Positions 52,671-60,755 of a stretch of DNA of 64,000 nt are shown piece after piece. A program made the translations under genes and the position numbers. Below the pieces are notes generated by a model that saw only the letters and a program-made list of their open reading frames with translations, was not told where the DNA came from and searched no databases. Numbering within the stretch: the first letter of the stretch is position 1; the number at the start of each line of letters is the position of its first letter. This DNA is from Acidobacteriota bacterium (GTDB lineage Bacteria; Acidobacteriota; Blastocatellia; Pyrinomonadales; Pyrinomonadaceae), in NCBI GenBank assembly GCA_018269005.1, contig JAFDVK010000053.1, positions 278,687-342,686 on the forward strand, given 5' to 3'.

Positions 52671-53171
52671 TCAGGCCGTCCCGGCCAAGTCCTTCATCGA
52701 GCCGAGCAGGTGGTCGAGCTTTTCGTAGCCCTCATTAACGCCGCGTTCCATTCCGGACTGCAGCATTCCATCACGATCGGCAACGGTTTGGAAGACCGAT
52801 TGGTGGGCGATCCGCGATCGTCCTCCGGGCAGTTCTTCGAATCGGGTAGTGCCGAGAATGACGTGGCCTTTCTCCGGGAGCCCGTCGAACTCGAACGTTC
52901 CGATGATCCGTTCATTCGCGAGCACCTCGTGATATACGCCGTGAAATGCATATTCATGGCCATCCCGTTCGTGAATGAAGCAATATGAACCGCCGTCGAT
53001 CACTTCCATTTTCTTGATCGTCATTGTCAGGTCATTCGGCCCGACCCATTTCGCATAGAGTTCCGGCTCGGTGTAGGCGCGAAATACCAGTTCCCGCGGT
53101 GCATCGAACTCGCGGATGATAAAGAGCTCCTGTTTGTCCGGCTCGGCCTTGATCTCTGTTCTATTCGCCAT
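52671..53171 (-). CDS. AHSA1/SRPBCC domain protein
   Basis: The 166-residue protein has the AHSA1-type START fold: IIREFDAPRELVFRAYTEPELYAKWVGP at the start, GHEYAFHGVYHEV in the middle and ESGMERGVNEGYEKLDHLL at the end. Such proteins are commonly paired with ArsR regulators. Its ATG overlaps the stop of the ArsR gene by one base (TAATG). The ligand is unknown. Confidence 0.92.
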   Translation of the reverse strand: MANRTEIKAEPDKQELFIIREFDAPRELVFRAYTEPELYAKWVGPNDLTMTIKKMEVIDGGSYCFIHERDGHEYAFHGVYHEVLANERIIGTFEFDGLPEKGHVILGTTRFEELPGGRSRIAHQSVFQTVADRDGMLQSGMERGVNEGYEKLDHLLGSMKDLAGTA

Positions 53172-53497
53172 TATTTTTCTCCTGAAAGTTTCGTCTTCTC
53201 TGTTTCCAACAGAGCATCTAGTCGGGAGAATGCTTCGTCGGTCCTCTGCGTGAATCTCTTGACCCAGACGTCGAATTCGGCGATCTTTTCGGCGTTCAAT
53301 GTATAGATCCGCTGCTGTTTTCGCTTTTCGACGTCCACAAGCCCGGCCTCTCTCAGCACCTTAAGATGCTGGGAAACGGCAGCGTGCGTTGTTCCGAACC
53401 GTGCGTAGATGTCGCTCGCCGCAAGGGCTCCGAAGGCCGCAAGCAACTCGAGGATCCTCCTCCGATTCGGTTCTGCGATGGCGCTGAATGCATCCAC
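53171..53497 (-). CDS. ArsR-family transcriptional regulator
   Basis: The 108-residue winged-helix protein begins MDAFSAIAEPNRRRILELLA and has the recognition-helix region TTHAAVSQHLKVLREAGLVDVEKRKQQRIY. No metal-binding Cys motif is seen, so it belongs to the non-metal subgroup that is normally co-transcribed with AHSA1/SRPBCC proteins. The two genes are coupled. Confidence 0.93.
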   Translation of the reverse strand: MDAFSAIAEPNRRRILELLAAFGALAASDIYARFGTTHAAVSQHLKVLREAGLVDVEKRKQQRIYTLNAEKIAEFDVWVKRFTQRTDEAFSRLDALLETEKTKLSGEK

Positions 53498-53642
53498 AAG
53501 CCATACAATATAGCAAAGACTTAATTAAGTCAAGAATGAAATAAAGATATTTTCATAATTCTTTCGAACTGTCAGGTTTGAAACTGCCGGCGTGCGGATC
53601 TTAAAGGCAGAGTTCGGAATTCGGAATCCAAAAGTGCCTTTT

Positions 53643-53676
53643 GTGCAAATCGTGCAAATCGTGCAAATCGTGCACT
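53643..53676. repeat. 9-bp tandem repeat
   Basis: GTGCAAATC is repeated three times in a row, followed by GTGCA. It lies within the non-coding region upstream of the ArsR gene. Confidence 0.8.
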
Positions 53677-53772
53677 TTGATACATTTCGTGCGGTTTGTG
53701 CTTCAAAACGGATGCGGCGTTTGGCTATGATGAGAACAGGGGCGAGCCGGCCGTTCGGTCTTTGAAAAAATG

Positions 53773-53814
53773 TGAGTGGTGAATGGTGAGTGGTGAATGG
53801 CGAGTGGTGAATGG
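53773..53814. repeat. 14-bp tandem repeat
   Basis: Three consecutive copies of (T/C)GAGTGGTGAATGG occur at 53773, 53787 and 53801. It is a simple non-coding tandem repeat. Confidence 0.85.
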
Positions 53815-53887
53815 CGACTTTGCGTCGCCTTTGCGTTCTTTGCGTTTACGATCTCGGTTTGAAAACGCAAAGACCGCAAAGATCCTA

Positions 53888-53948
53888 GTCCCCGTAGGGG
53901 ACAAAGAATATAGCCCAGGGTAAGGCCGGCTCGGCCGCAACCCTGGGT
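53888..53948. repeat. Double-palindrome repeat
   Basis: GTCCCC-GTA-GGGGAC (53888-53902) is followed by ACAAAGAATATAGCCCAGGGT and, after a CGGCTCGGCCG core, ACCCTGGGT. The design matches the element at 11708-11761, with a GTCCCC hairpin followed by an A-rich linker and a second hairpin, although the second stem differs in sequence. Confidence 0.75.
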
Positions 53949-54139
53949 CATCGAGCCCAAAACCACATCGGAGCGTGCGGAGCACGCGACAAGAAGAAGT
54001 CGGCGGCAAGCCGCCTCCAAGGTGTTTGTGGGCGACGCGACGGTCGGGCAAGCCCGACCGCACTGCGATGCGGCAAGCCGACTCCGAGGATGCGTTGGCT
54101 ACGGCGTCCTACAAACATGCGGCTCCTAGAGCGAGCGGA

Positions 54140-54290
54140 ACTGACCGCCCGCTTACGCAGGCGGTTCTGACAAGCGGCGGACGGGGGCGTCCGCGTTCCG
54201 GCGCAGGCGGTTCTGACATGATGCGGACGGGGGCGTCCGCGTTCCGTTGTAGGGGAACTGACCGCCCGCTGACGCACGCGGTTCGGACTG
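54140..54290. repeat. GC-rich direct repeats shared with 58 kb
   Basis: GGACGGGGGCGTCCGCGTTCC occurs at 54179-54199 and 54225-54245, and again at 58051-58071 beside the metallo-beta-lactamase gene. Flanking GAACTGACCGCCCGC and GGCGGTTCTGACA parts also recur. GGACG-GGGG-CGTCC is itself a hairpin, consistent with a dispersed mobile palindrome. Confidence 0.85.
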
Positions 54291-54362
54291 AGGGGCTGGA
54301 CCCGCGACGGCACGTTGCCCGCAGTTTCCTGACCACTGAACCGGCCGTTACTGAGGATGAGT

Positions 54363-55247
54363 TTAGGCTGCGGCTTTCGAGCCGAGGACGTCAACTATCG
54401 CTTTACCGATGTCGGCAGGTGAATTGACGACGCGGATGCCGGCTTCTTCGAGAGCTTTCATCTTCTCTGAGGCAGTTCCTTTGCCGCCGGAAATGATCGC
54501 ACCGGCGTGGCCCATTCGGCGTCCCGGAGGAGCAGTTTGGCCCGCGATAAATGCGACGATCGGCTTCGAGACATTGTCCTTGGCGAACGCCGCGGCGTCC
54601 TCTTCGGCAGTGCCGCCGATCTCGCCGATCATCACGATGGCGTCGGTCTCGTCGTCGGCTTCGAAGAGCCGTAGGGCGTCGGTATGGGTCGTTCCGATGA
54701 TCGGATCACCGCCGATACCGATAGCGGTCGATTGGCCGAGGCCAAGAGCGGAAAGCTGGCCGACAGCTTCGTAGGTGAGCGTGCCGGAGCGGGAAACGAC
54801 GCCGATGCGGCCTTCCTTGTGGATATGGCCGGGCATAATGCCGACCTTGCATTTTCCGGGTGAGATGATGCCAGGGCAGTTCGGGCCGATAAGACGTGTA
54901 TCTCGATCTTTGAGGTATTCGTTGGCCTTGACCATATCGGCAACAGGAATGCCTTCCGCGATGCAGACAACGAGCGGAAGCTCGGCGTTCGCGGCTTCCA
55001 TAATGGCGTCTGCGGCGAATGCAGGAGGTACATAGATCACGGAAACGTTCGCGCCGGTCTCGTTGACGGCGTCTGCAACGGTGTTGAAGACAGGCACGCC
55101 TTCGTGCGCGGTACCGCCTTTGCCCGGCGTCACACCGGCAACGACATTCGTGCCGTATTCACGCATCTGCAGCATGTGGAATGTGCCTTCTTTGCCTGTA
55201 ATTCCCTGAACGAGCAGGCGCGTGTTCTTATCGACTAGGATACTCAA
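54363..55247 (-). CDS. sucD: Succinyl-CoA synthetase alpha subunit
   Basis: The 294-residue protein begins [21 protein letters not shown] with the CoA-binding Rossmann domain ([17 protein letters not shown]) and has the phospho-histidine in [19 protein letters not shown]. It forms succinate and ATP/GTP in the TCA cycle together with SucC. No sucC is adjacent on this strand within the window, so the beta subunit is encoded elsewhere. The start is only 185 bases from the divergent permease gene. Confidence 0.96.
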   Translation of the reverse strand: MSILVDKNTRLLVQGITGKEGTFHMLQMREYGTNVVAGVTPGKGGTAHEGVPVFNTVADAVNETGANVSVIYVPPAFAADAIMEAANAELPLVVCIAEGIPVADMVKANEYLKDRDTRLIGPNCPGIISPGKCKVGIMPGHIHKEGRIGVVSRSGTLTYEAVGQLSALGLGQSTAIGIGGDPIIGTTHTDALRLFEADDETDAIVMIGEIGGTAEEDAAAFAKDNVSKPIVAFIAGQTAPPGRRMGHAGAIISGGKGTASEKMKALEEAGIRVVNSPADIGKAIVDVLGSKAAA

Positions 55248-55432
55248 TTTTGAATAGCTCCTTGAAAACTAAGGTATTAAAAACAAACGTCGAGTATAGC
55301 ACAGCCGAGCGAATACTGCCTGCAGCGGGAGCGTTCTATCTTCTGCGGAACTTTGCCGGCGGGCGTTTCGTTTACAAAAAGGCGATTGCCAAGAAACGAA
55401 CTCCTTCGAAGAATTCCGGGACCAGGGTAGTT

Positions 55433-56677
55433 ATGCGAGAGGTTTACTCATTTTACACAGACGCCTTTGTGATCGCGTTGAAATCCATCCTCGAGCACAA
55501 GCTCCGGGCATTTCTGACGCTGATCGGCATTATCATCGGTGTGGCCGCCGTGGTCGTCGTGGGAGCGAGCATCTCGGGCCTCAAAACGTACGTGATCGAC
55601 CGTGTCTCGAAGGTGCTCGGGTCAGAGCACTTTATGGTCACGAGGATGGCGTCAACGGGGCGAATGTCGGATGAGGAGTACGAAAAGAAGAATCGACGCA
55701 ACAGGCGTGTTACCTGGAGCGAGTTCCAATATATTCGCGAAAACTGCCGAACGTGCTCTTATGTCGGAGCACAGGCGGGCGATAACGCGGATCTCGATAT
55801 GAACGGTGTCGAGATGCCGTCGGTTTCGATCCGAGGCGTCACGCCCGACATGGCCGAGATCGAGAACAAGGAGCTTGAAGAAGGCCGTTTCATCACGACA
55901 CAGGAACTCGAACGGGCAGCACCGGTCGCGGTTTTAGGTGCGGATGTTCGGGATAAATACTTTCCGGTCGGCTCCGCGATCGGGAAAGAGGTTAAACTTC
56001 GTGGGGTTCCGTTGACCGTGATCGGTGTCGAGAAAGCCCGCGGTTCCTTTATGGGCTCGCCGATGGACCGGCTGATGTATATACCGATCAGTCTTCACAC
56101 CCAGATCTTCAATCGCGACGGCGGCATTCAGGTGCATGCCAACACGATCGATCGCGAAAAGTTTCCCGATGCGATGGATGAAGTTACCGTATTGCTTCGC
56201 AATTATCGGAAACTCACGGGGAGCGAAGAGGATACTTTCAGCCTTGTGAACACCGACGAGTTCAATTCGCAGATGGACCAGTTCACGGGTGCGATCGCCG
56301 CAGTCGTAGTGCCGATCACGATGATCATTCTTGTTGTCGGCGGAATCGTCGTGATGAACATTATGCTCGTTTCGGTAACGGAACGGACCTTTGAAGTGGG
56401 ATTGAGAAAGGCTCTCGGGGCATCACGGAAGCAGATACTGCTTCAGTTTTTGATCGAATCCGCTCTGCTTTGTATCTGCGGCGGATTGGCCGGGTTGATC
56501 TTAGCGGTCGGTGTTGTGCAGCTGATAACGATGCTCGCGGGAATGACGATGACGATCACGCCGGGCTACATCATCCTCTCGATCGTCGTATCGAGTTCGA
56601 TCGGGGTCGTTGCGGGACTATATCCGGCCTGGAAGGCCTCGAAACTCGACCCGATCGTTGCGCTTACGCAGGCTTAA
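55433..56677 (+). CDS. MacB-type ABC transporter permease
   Basis: The product has about 414 residues, with a long reading-frame extension upstream that I do not consider coding; the start chosen is MREVYSFYTDAFVIALKSI. An N-terminal membrane helix (FLTLIGIIIGVAAVVVVGAS) precedes a MacB-type periplasmic domain. Three C-terminal helices follow, with the FtsX signature IVVMNIMLVSVTERTFEVGLRKALGA. It is half of a tripartite-type efflux or lipoprotein-linked permease. A paralogous permease follows after 12 bases. No ATPase gene is adjacent. Confidence 0.9.
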   Translation: MREVYSFYTDAFVIALKSILEHKLRAFLTLIGIIIGVAAVVVVGASISGLKTYVIDRVSKVLGSEHFMVTRMASTGRMSDEEYEKKNRRNRRVTWSEFQYIRENCRTCSYVGAQAGDNADLDMNGVEMPSVSIRGVTPDMAEIENKELEEGRFITTQELERAAPVAVLGADVRDKYFPVGSAIGKEVKLRGVPLTVIGVEKARGSFMGSPMDRLMYIPISLHTQIFNRDGGIQVHANTIDREKFPDAMDEVTVLLRNYRKLTGSEEDTFSLVNTDEFNSQMDQFTGAIAAVVVPITMIILVVGGIVVMNIMLVSVTERTFEVGLRKALGASRKQILLQFLIESALLCICGGLAGLILAVGVVQLITMLAGMTMTITPGYIILSIVVSSSIGVVAGLYPAWKASKLDPIVALTQA

Positions 56678-56689
56678 CAGGAGATATCT

Positions 56690-57955
56690 ATGCGGCTTAC
56701 GACATCTTTACCACGTGAGGTTCTGCGGATGGCGATGGATTCCGTCCTGTCGCACAAGTTCCGGTCCGCGCTCACGGTGCTCGGTATCGTGGTCGGAATC
56801 ATCACGGCGATCGTGGTCGCGTCACTTTTGACCGGAATGCGGAATTCGATCGTCTCGATCGTCGAAGAATACGGCAGCAACAATATCGAGATCTATCACC
56901 TGTCGTCAGGGTTCGACGGGCCGAGCCGCGACGAACGGAATCGCAAACCGCTGACAGATGCGGATGCCGAAGCGATCCTCGCACAGTCGGCGTCGATTGC
57001 CGATCTGACAAAGATCGCCCCGAATATCGGTTCATTCAACGGTAACTTTAACGACAACCTCGTTTACGAGGGCAAAAACTATCGCTGGGCGCTTACGGAT
57101 GGAGTAGAGCCAAATTACGCTCAGCTCTCGAATCTTGTTCTTCGAGCGGGCCGGTTCATCACCGAAGCGGACAATGTTCAGCGACGCAACGTTCTTGTAA
57201 TAGGCGTCAACTGTGCCGAAGCTCTCTTTCCGGATCACGAAGAAGACGCTGTTGGAAGGGTTGTGCGCATGAACGGCCAGACGTGGGAGATCATCGGCGT
57301 GATCGAAAAGCGGAAAGCTGCCTTCTTGGGTGATAACCCCGAAGACCGAAAGGTGCTTATGCCGTTTCGCACGGCCCGAAAGTCTGCTCCGGAAAGGGAA
57401 GAACTGCGGATCATCGCCCAGACGAAACCGGGCGAACTTAGCCTCGCGGTTGACGATGTCGAAAGCATCATGCGCAAACGCCGAGGGCTAAAGGTCGGTG
57501 ACGCCGATAATTTTGACATCCAGACGGCCGAGGAGATGATCGCTCAGTTCGACGGCATAATCGGCGGAGTTGGGATCGCGGCGATCGCGATCTCATGTCT
57601 CGGGCTGCTAGTCGGAGGCATCGGTGTGATGAACATTATGCTCGTCTCGGTTACCGAACGAACAAAGGAGATCGGGATCAGAAAGGCCCTCGGTGCCACG
57701 CGCTCGGCGATCGTTCTGCAATTCCTGCTCGAGGCGATGACATTGACCTTTTTCGGCGGGGTCATCGGGATCGTGCTTGCTATCGGGATCAGCACGCTCA
57801 TAGTCCTCGTGATCCCGTCGCTGCCGGCTCAAGTGCCGCTATGGGCGATAATCACGGGAATCTCGACGTCGATCGGCGTCGGCCTGATCTTCGGTGTCCT
57901 GCCCGCAAGAAAGGCCGCAAAACTCGATCCGATCGAGTGTTTACGGTATGAGTGA
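56690..57955 (+). CDS. MacB-type ABC transporter permease, second copy
   Basis: The 421-residue protein has the same layout as its neighbour: a first helix (ALTVLGIVVGIITAIVVASLL), a MacB_PCD periplasmic domain and three C-terminal helices with MNIMLVSVTERTKEIGIRKALGATR. Sharing this signature with the upstream permease suggests duplication and a heterodimeric transporter. The ATP-binding subunit must be supplied from elsewhere. The substrate is unknown; MacB relatives export macrolides, peptides or lipoproteins. Confidence 0.9.
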   Translation: MRLTTSLPREVLRMAMDSVLSHKFRSALTVLGIVVGIITAIVVASLLTGMRNSIVSIVEEYGSNNIEIYHLSSGFDGPSRDERNRKPLTDADAEAILAQSASIADLTKIAPNIGSFNGNFNDNLVYEGKNYRWALTDGVEPNYAQLSNLVLRAGRFITEADNVQRRNVLVIGVNCAEALFPDHEEDAVGRVVRMNGQTWEIIGVIEKRKAAFLGDNPEDRKVLMPFRTARKSAPEREELRIIAQTKPGELSLAVDDVESIMRKRRGLKVGDADNFDIQTAEEMIAQFDGIIGGVGIAAIAISCLGLLVGGIGVMNIMLVSVTERTKEIGIRKALGATRSAIVLQFLLEAMTLTFFGGVIGIVLAIGISTLIVLVIPSLPAQVPLWAIITGISTSIGVGLIFGVLPARKAAKLDPIECLRYE

Positions 57956-58050
57956 CGGTGGTCGGTGGTCGTACGTTGCGGAAGCCCGCACGCTAGTAAG
58001 GGCACTCTTGTCAGAACCGCCTGGGTCAGCGAGCGGTTCTGACAAGATGC

Positions 58051-58071
58051 GGACGGGGGCGTCCGCGTTCC
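58051..58071. repeat. Copy of the GGACG-CGTCC dispersed repeat
   Basis: This is a third copy of GGACGGGGGCGTCCGCGTTCC, preceded by GAGCGGTTCTGACAAGATGC as at 54 kb. It ends exactly at the last base before the stop codon of the gene at 58072, so it may also serve as that gene's transcript end. Confidence 0.85.
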
Positions 58072-59481
58072 TTAGGTCAGTTCGACCGTCGATCCAAATT
58101 CGGGGACCTCAACATTCCAGCCGAAGCGGTCGTGAATGTGCTTTGCCATAGCGGCGGCGGCCTCGGGTTCGCCGTGCGTGGTGAAGATCGTCTTTGGAGC
58201 GGACGGCAGACCGGAAAGCCAACGCAGAACGCCTTTCCAGTCTGCGTGAGCAGAGAAGCCATCGATGCTCTCGATCGTGCAGTTGACCTTTACCTGCGTC
58301 TTCATAATTCGAACTTCACGTTCGCCGTCCTGGACACGGCGTCCGGTCGTCCCTGCGGCCTGAAACCCGACAAAAATGACCGTCGCGTTCGGGTCGGGCA
58401 AGATGCGGATAGCGTGGTGCAATACGCGGCCGCCCGATATCATTCCCGAAGCAGAGATGATGATGCGCGGGCCGCGCATTTCGTTGATGCGTTTGGACTC
58501 CTCCCGGGAGGACGCCGTCTGCATCGAGCCCGTTCGCAGCGGATGACGTTTTTGAGCGAGGATCGACGCATACTCTTCGTCGTGTTCCTCGGCAAAACGG
58601 TTATAGATCTGGGTCGCTTGTGCAGCCATCGGAGAGTCAACGACGACCGGAAGGATCGGGATCTTTCCGGCATCCTCCAACTCACGGATGAGATAAAGGA
58701 TCTCTTGAGTTCGGCCGACCGCGAACGCGGGGATAAGGATCGGGCCCTTGCGGTGGATCGCTTCATTGATGATACGTGCGAGTTTCTCGCCCGGATCGAC
58801 GTCTGCGTGCAGTCGGTCGCCGTAAGTGGATTCGCACATCATATAATCGCAGGCCGGCGGCGTTGCCGGATCTTTGAGGATCGGTTGGTCGTAATGCCCC
58901 AAGTCGCCCGAGAAGAGGAACTTGATCGAGCTCCCGTCAGGCCTTGCGTTCTCCAGTTCGACGAGCACAAGGCTCGACCCCATAATGTGGCCCGCCACAA
59001 GAAAAGTCGCTTTCACGCCGTCGCAGATATCCACCTGCTTTCCGTCGTTGTGATACAGCTGCAGAAGGTCGAGAGCGGCGCGCGCGTCGTCCTCGTCATA
59101 AAGCGGGAGCGCAGGCGAATGAGAGGTCAGCGCGTGACGATTGCGATAGTCTGCCTCTTCTTCCTGAAGCCGTGCCGAGTCTGTCAATAGTACCCGCATC
59201 AGGTCGCCGGTCGGCTTTGTTGTGATCACCGGGCCTTTGAACCCGAGTTTTACGACGCGAGGCAGAAATCCGGTGTGGTCGATGTGGGCGTGCGTAATGA
59301 TCACGGCATCGAGCTCCTCCGGGTTGAAGGGGAGCGGCTGCCAATTTCGCTCACGGAGTTCCTTTAAACCTTGGAACAGGCCGCAGTCAACAAGGACTTT
59401 TTTACCGTTATGCTGTAGGAGATATTTTGAACCGGTAACGGTTCCGACGCCGCCAAAAAATGAAACGCTTGCCATTGACAT
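58072..59481 (-). CDS. Metallo-beta-lactamase / beta-CASP RNA-processing type hydrolase
   Basis: The 469-residue protein has the metal motif HAHIDHTG (HxHxDH), a beta-CASP insertion (PAFAVGRTQEILYLI), and C-terminal RMMBL-like SGFSAHADWKG and HGEPEA. It resembles the archaeal CPSF-like and bacterial YsmA-type RNA-processing exonucleases. It would cut RNA with two zinc ions in the cytoplasm. A second start two codons in is equally possible. Confidence 0.92.
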   Translation of the reverse strand: MSMASVSFFGGVGTVTGSKYLLQHNGKKVLVDCGLFQGLKELRERNWQPLPFNPEELDAVIITHAHIDHTGFLPRVVKLGFKGPVITTKPTGDLMRVLLTDSARLQEEEADYRNRHALTSHSPALPLYDEDDARAALDLLQLYHNDGKQVDICDGVKATFLVAGHIMGSSLVLVELENARPDGSSIKFLFSGDLGHYDQPILKDPATPPACDYMMCESTYGDRLHADVDPGEKLARIINEAIHRKGPILIPAFAVGRTQEILYLIRELEDAGKIPILPVVVDSPMAAQATQIYNRFAEEHDEEYASILAQKRHPLRTGSMQTASSREESKRINEMRGPRIIISASGMISGGRVLHHAIRILPDPNATVIFVGFQAAGTTGRRVQDGEREVRIMKTQVKVNCTIESIDGFSAHADWKGVLRWLSGLPSAPKTIFTTHGEPEAAAAMAKHIHDRFGWNVEVPEFGSTVELT

Positions 59482-59666
59482 AATCTACCATAAGAGCCGG
59501 AGCTTGGTGACCGAATGACAGATACCTGCCTCTTCGACCGACGATCTGCCGGCATCCGTTTCCGGAATCTGCACGCGGCGGCCGAGCGGCCTTAAGTGTC
59601 CAATTTTAGGCGGGAAATCGGGCTAAAAATTATTTTCGAAAATGTCTGAATTTTGTGAAATTCAGG

Positions 59667-59695
59667 TTGACAAAAGCTTCACAGATTCTTATCTT
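59667..59695 (+). promoter_or_regulatory. Sigma-70 promoter of the first Asn/Ala lipoprotein
   Basis: TTGACA, a 17-base spacer and TATCTT give a near-consensus promoter about 115 bases before the ATG at 59810. Confidence 0.85.
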
Positions 59696-59809
59696 ATCCT
59701 TTGCTCTAAAAAAGAAAGAGTTTGGAGCAATTTGGCCGTGTTTGATCGGCCGGCTTACCTTGCAAGGGTAAACGATACTTTGAGAAATAGATTAGGAGTC
59801 TTAAATAAA

Positions 59810-60127
59810 ATGACAAAAGCAATTGCACTTTCAGCAGTTCTCGGTCTTTCCGCTCTCGGCTTTGCCTGCGGCGCACCGGCTGCCAACACCACGGCTAACA
59901 ATGCCAACCACAACACCAATGCGTCGAACACGAACGCAGCGAACACCAATTCGGCAGCTTCGAACACGAATGCAGCAGCTTCGAACTCGAACGCAGCAGC
60001 TTCGAACTCGAACGCCGCTCACAGCAACACGACCGCTAACAGCGCTGCAAACTCGAATGCAAAGGCTGAGCCTGCAAACGCTGCAGCTAACAAAGCTGGC
60101 GATAAGAAAGCCGAAGAGAAGAAATAG
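59810..60127 (+). CDS. Asn/Ala-rich small lipoprotein
   Basis: The 105-residue product starts MTKAIALSAVLGLSALGFACG, a lipoprotein-like signal with Cys near 20 (the preceding GFA is atypical for a lipobox). The rest is Asn/Ala/Ser-rich repeat (NTNAANTNSAASNTNAAA) ending with a Lys/Glu tail. It has a strong promoter and a terminator. It is a paralogue in design of the gene at 60398. No enzymatic domain; its high expression signals suggest an abundant envelope peptide of unknown function. Confidence 0.8.
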   Translation: MTKAIALSAVLGLSALGFACGAPAANTTANNANHNTNASNTNAANTNSAASNTNAAASNSNAAASNSNAAHSNTTANSAANSNAKAEPANAAANKAGDKKAEEKK

Positions 60128-60176
60128 TTTTCCAACTGCGTGGTCATGATGACCGCGTTAAGGCAAACGATTCAAA

Positions 60177-60214
60177 GGGCCCGCTTTCCGATTTATCGGA
60201 GATCGGGTCTTTTC
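60177..60214 (+). terminator. Terminator after the first Asn/Ala lipoprotein
   Basis: GGCCCG (60178-60183) pairs with CGGGTC (60204-60209, one G-U), with an inner CCGA-TTTA-TCGG stem, followed by TTTTCTC. Confidence 0.85.
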
Positions 60215-60252
60215 TCTTGTTAAAAGTTTGTTGAAAAAAGCACTTTTAGGGG

Positions 60253-60281
60253 TTGACTTGTTGCCCTTACCTGCATATATT
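60253..60281 (+). promoter_or_regulatory. Sigma-70 promoter of the second Asn/Ala lipoprotein
   Basis: TTGACT, a 17-base spacer and TATATT lie about 117 bases before the ATG at 60398. The distance from gene start is nearly the same as for the first lipoprotein, in keeping with duplication of the whole unit. Confidence 0.88.
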
Positions 60282-60397
60282 GTCGAATGTTCCCAAAAAC
60301 AAGCTTTACAGGGACAATTCAAGGCCGTGCCGAAAGGTATGCTGCCTTTGAAAGAAATTAGATCTAATCTTTGAAGAAGACAGGAGAGTCAATTGTT

Positions 60398-60691
60398 ATG
60401 AAAAAAGTGATCGCTCTTTCGGCCGTATTGGCCTTGGGTGCTCTTGGAATGGCGTGTGGTGAATCGGCCGCAAACACCGCTGCTAATAAAGCAGTCGCAA
60501 ACGCGATGAATACCGCCAACGCTGCGATGGCAAACGCTGCAAATGCTATGGCAAATGCTGCTAACGCCGTGGCAAACGCTGCTAACCACGCTGCAAACGC
60601 TGCTGGAAACGCTGCAAACACGATGGCCAACTCTGCTAAGCCGGCTGCTAATGCACCTGCCAACGCAAATGCAAAAGACGAGAAGAAATAG
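60398..60691 (+). CDS. Ala/Asn-rich small lipoprotein
   Basis: The 97-residue product starts MKKVIALSAVLALGALGMACG with the same signal design as the protein at 59810, and continues with Ala/Asn repeats in short periods (ANAMNTANAAMANAANAMANAAN), likely helical. AGGAG lies upstream of the ATG at 60382. The protein ends KDEKK, as its sister ends EEKK. Its function is unknown; similar Ala/Asn-rich lipoproteins could be spacers between outer membrane and peptidoglycan, by analogy with Lpp, but this is only inference. Confidence 0.8.
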   Translation: MKKVIALSAVLALGALGMACGESAANTAANKAVANAMNTANAAMANAANAMANAANAVANAANHAANAAGNAANTMANSAKPAANAPANANAKDEKK

Positions 60692-60722
60692 TTGACGGAA
60701 CTTCCGTTACTTTCTTTGATCG

Positions 60723-60755
60723 GGCTCGAATGTTCTAGACATTCGAGCCTTTCTC
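60723..60755 (+). terminator. Terminator overlapping the 3' end of the convergent gene
   Basis: GGCTCGAATG (60723-60732) pairs perfectly with CATTCGAGCC (60740-60749) and is followed by TTTCTC. The stop codon of the minus-strand gene (60735-60737) lies inside its loop. Confidence 0.9.

Larger units (their letters stand above)
53498..54362. other. Repeat-rich intergenic region
   Basis: This 865-base stretch has no credible gene. It contains a 9-bp tandem repeat (GTGCAAATC, 53643-53676), a 14-bp tandem repeat (TGAGTGGTGAATGG, three copies at 53773-53814), a double-palindrome element (53888-53948), many short CGGCAAGCCG-type hairpins (53990-54090) and GC-rich direct repeats at 54140-54290. It looks like an accumulation site of short mobile palindromes between divergent or convergent operons. 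Confidence 0.7.
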
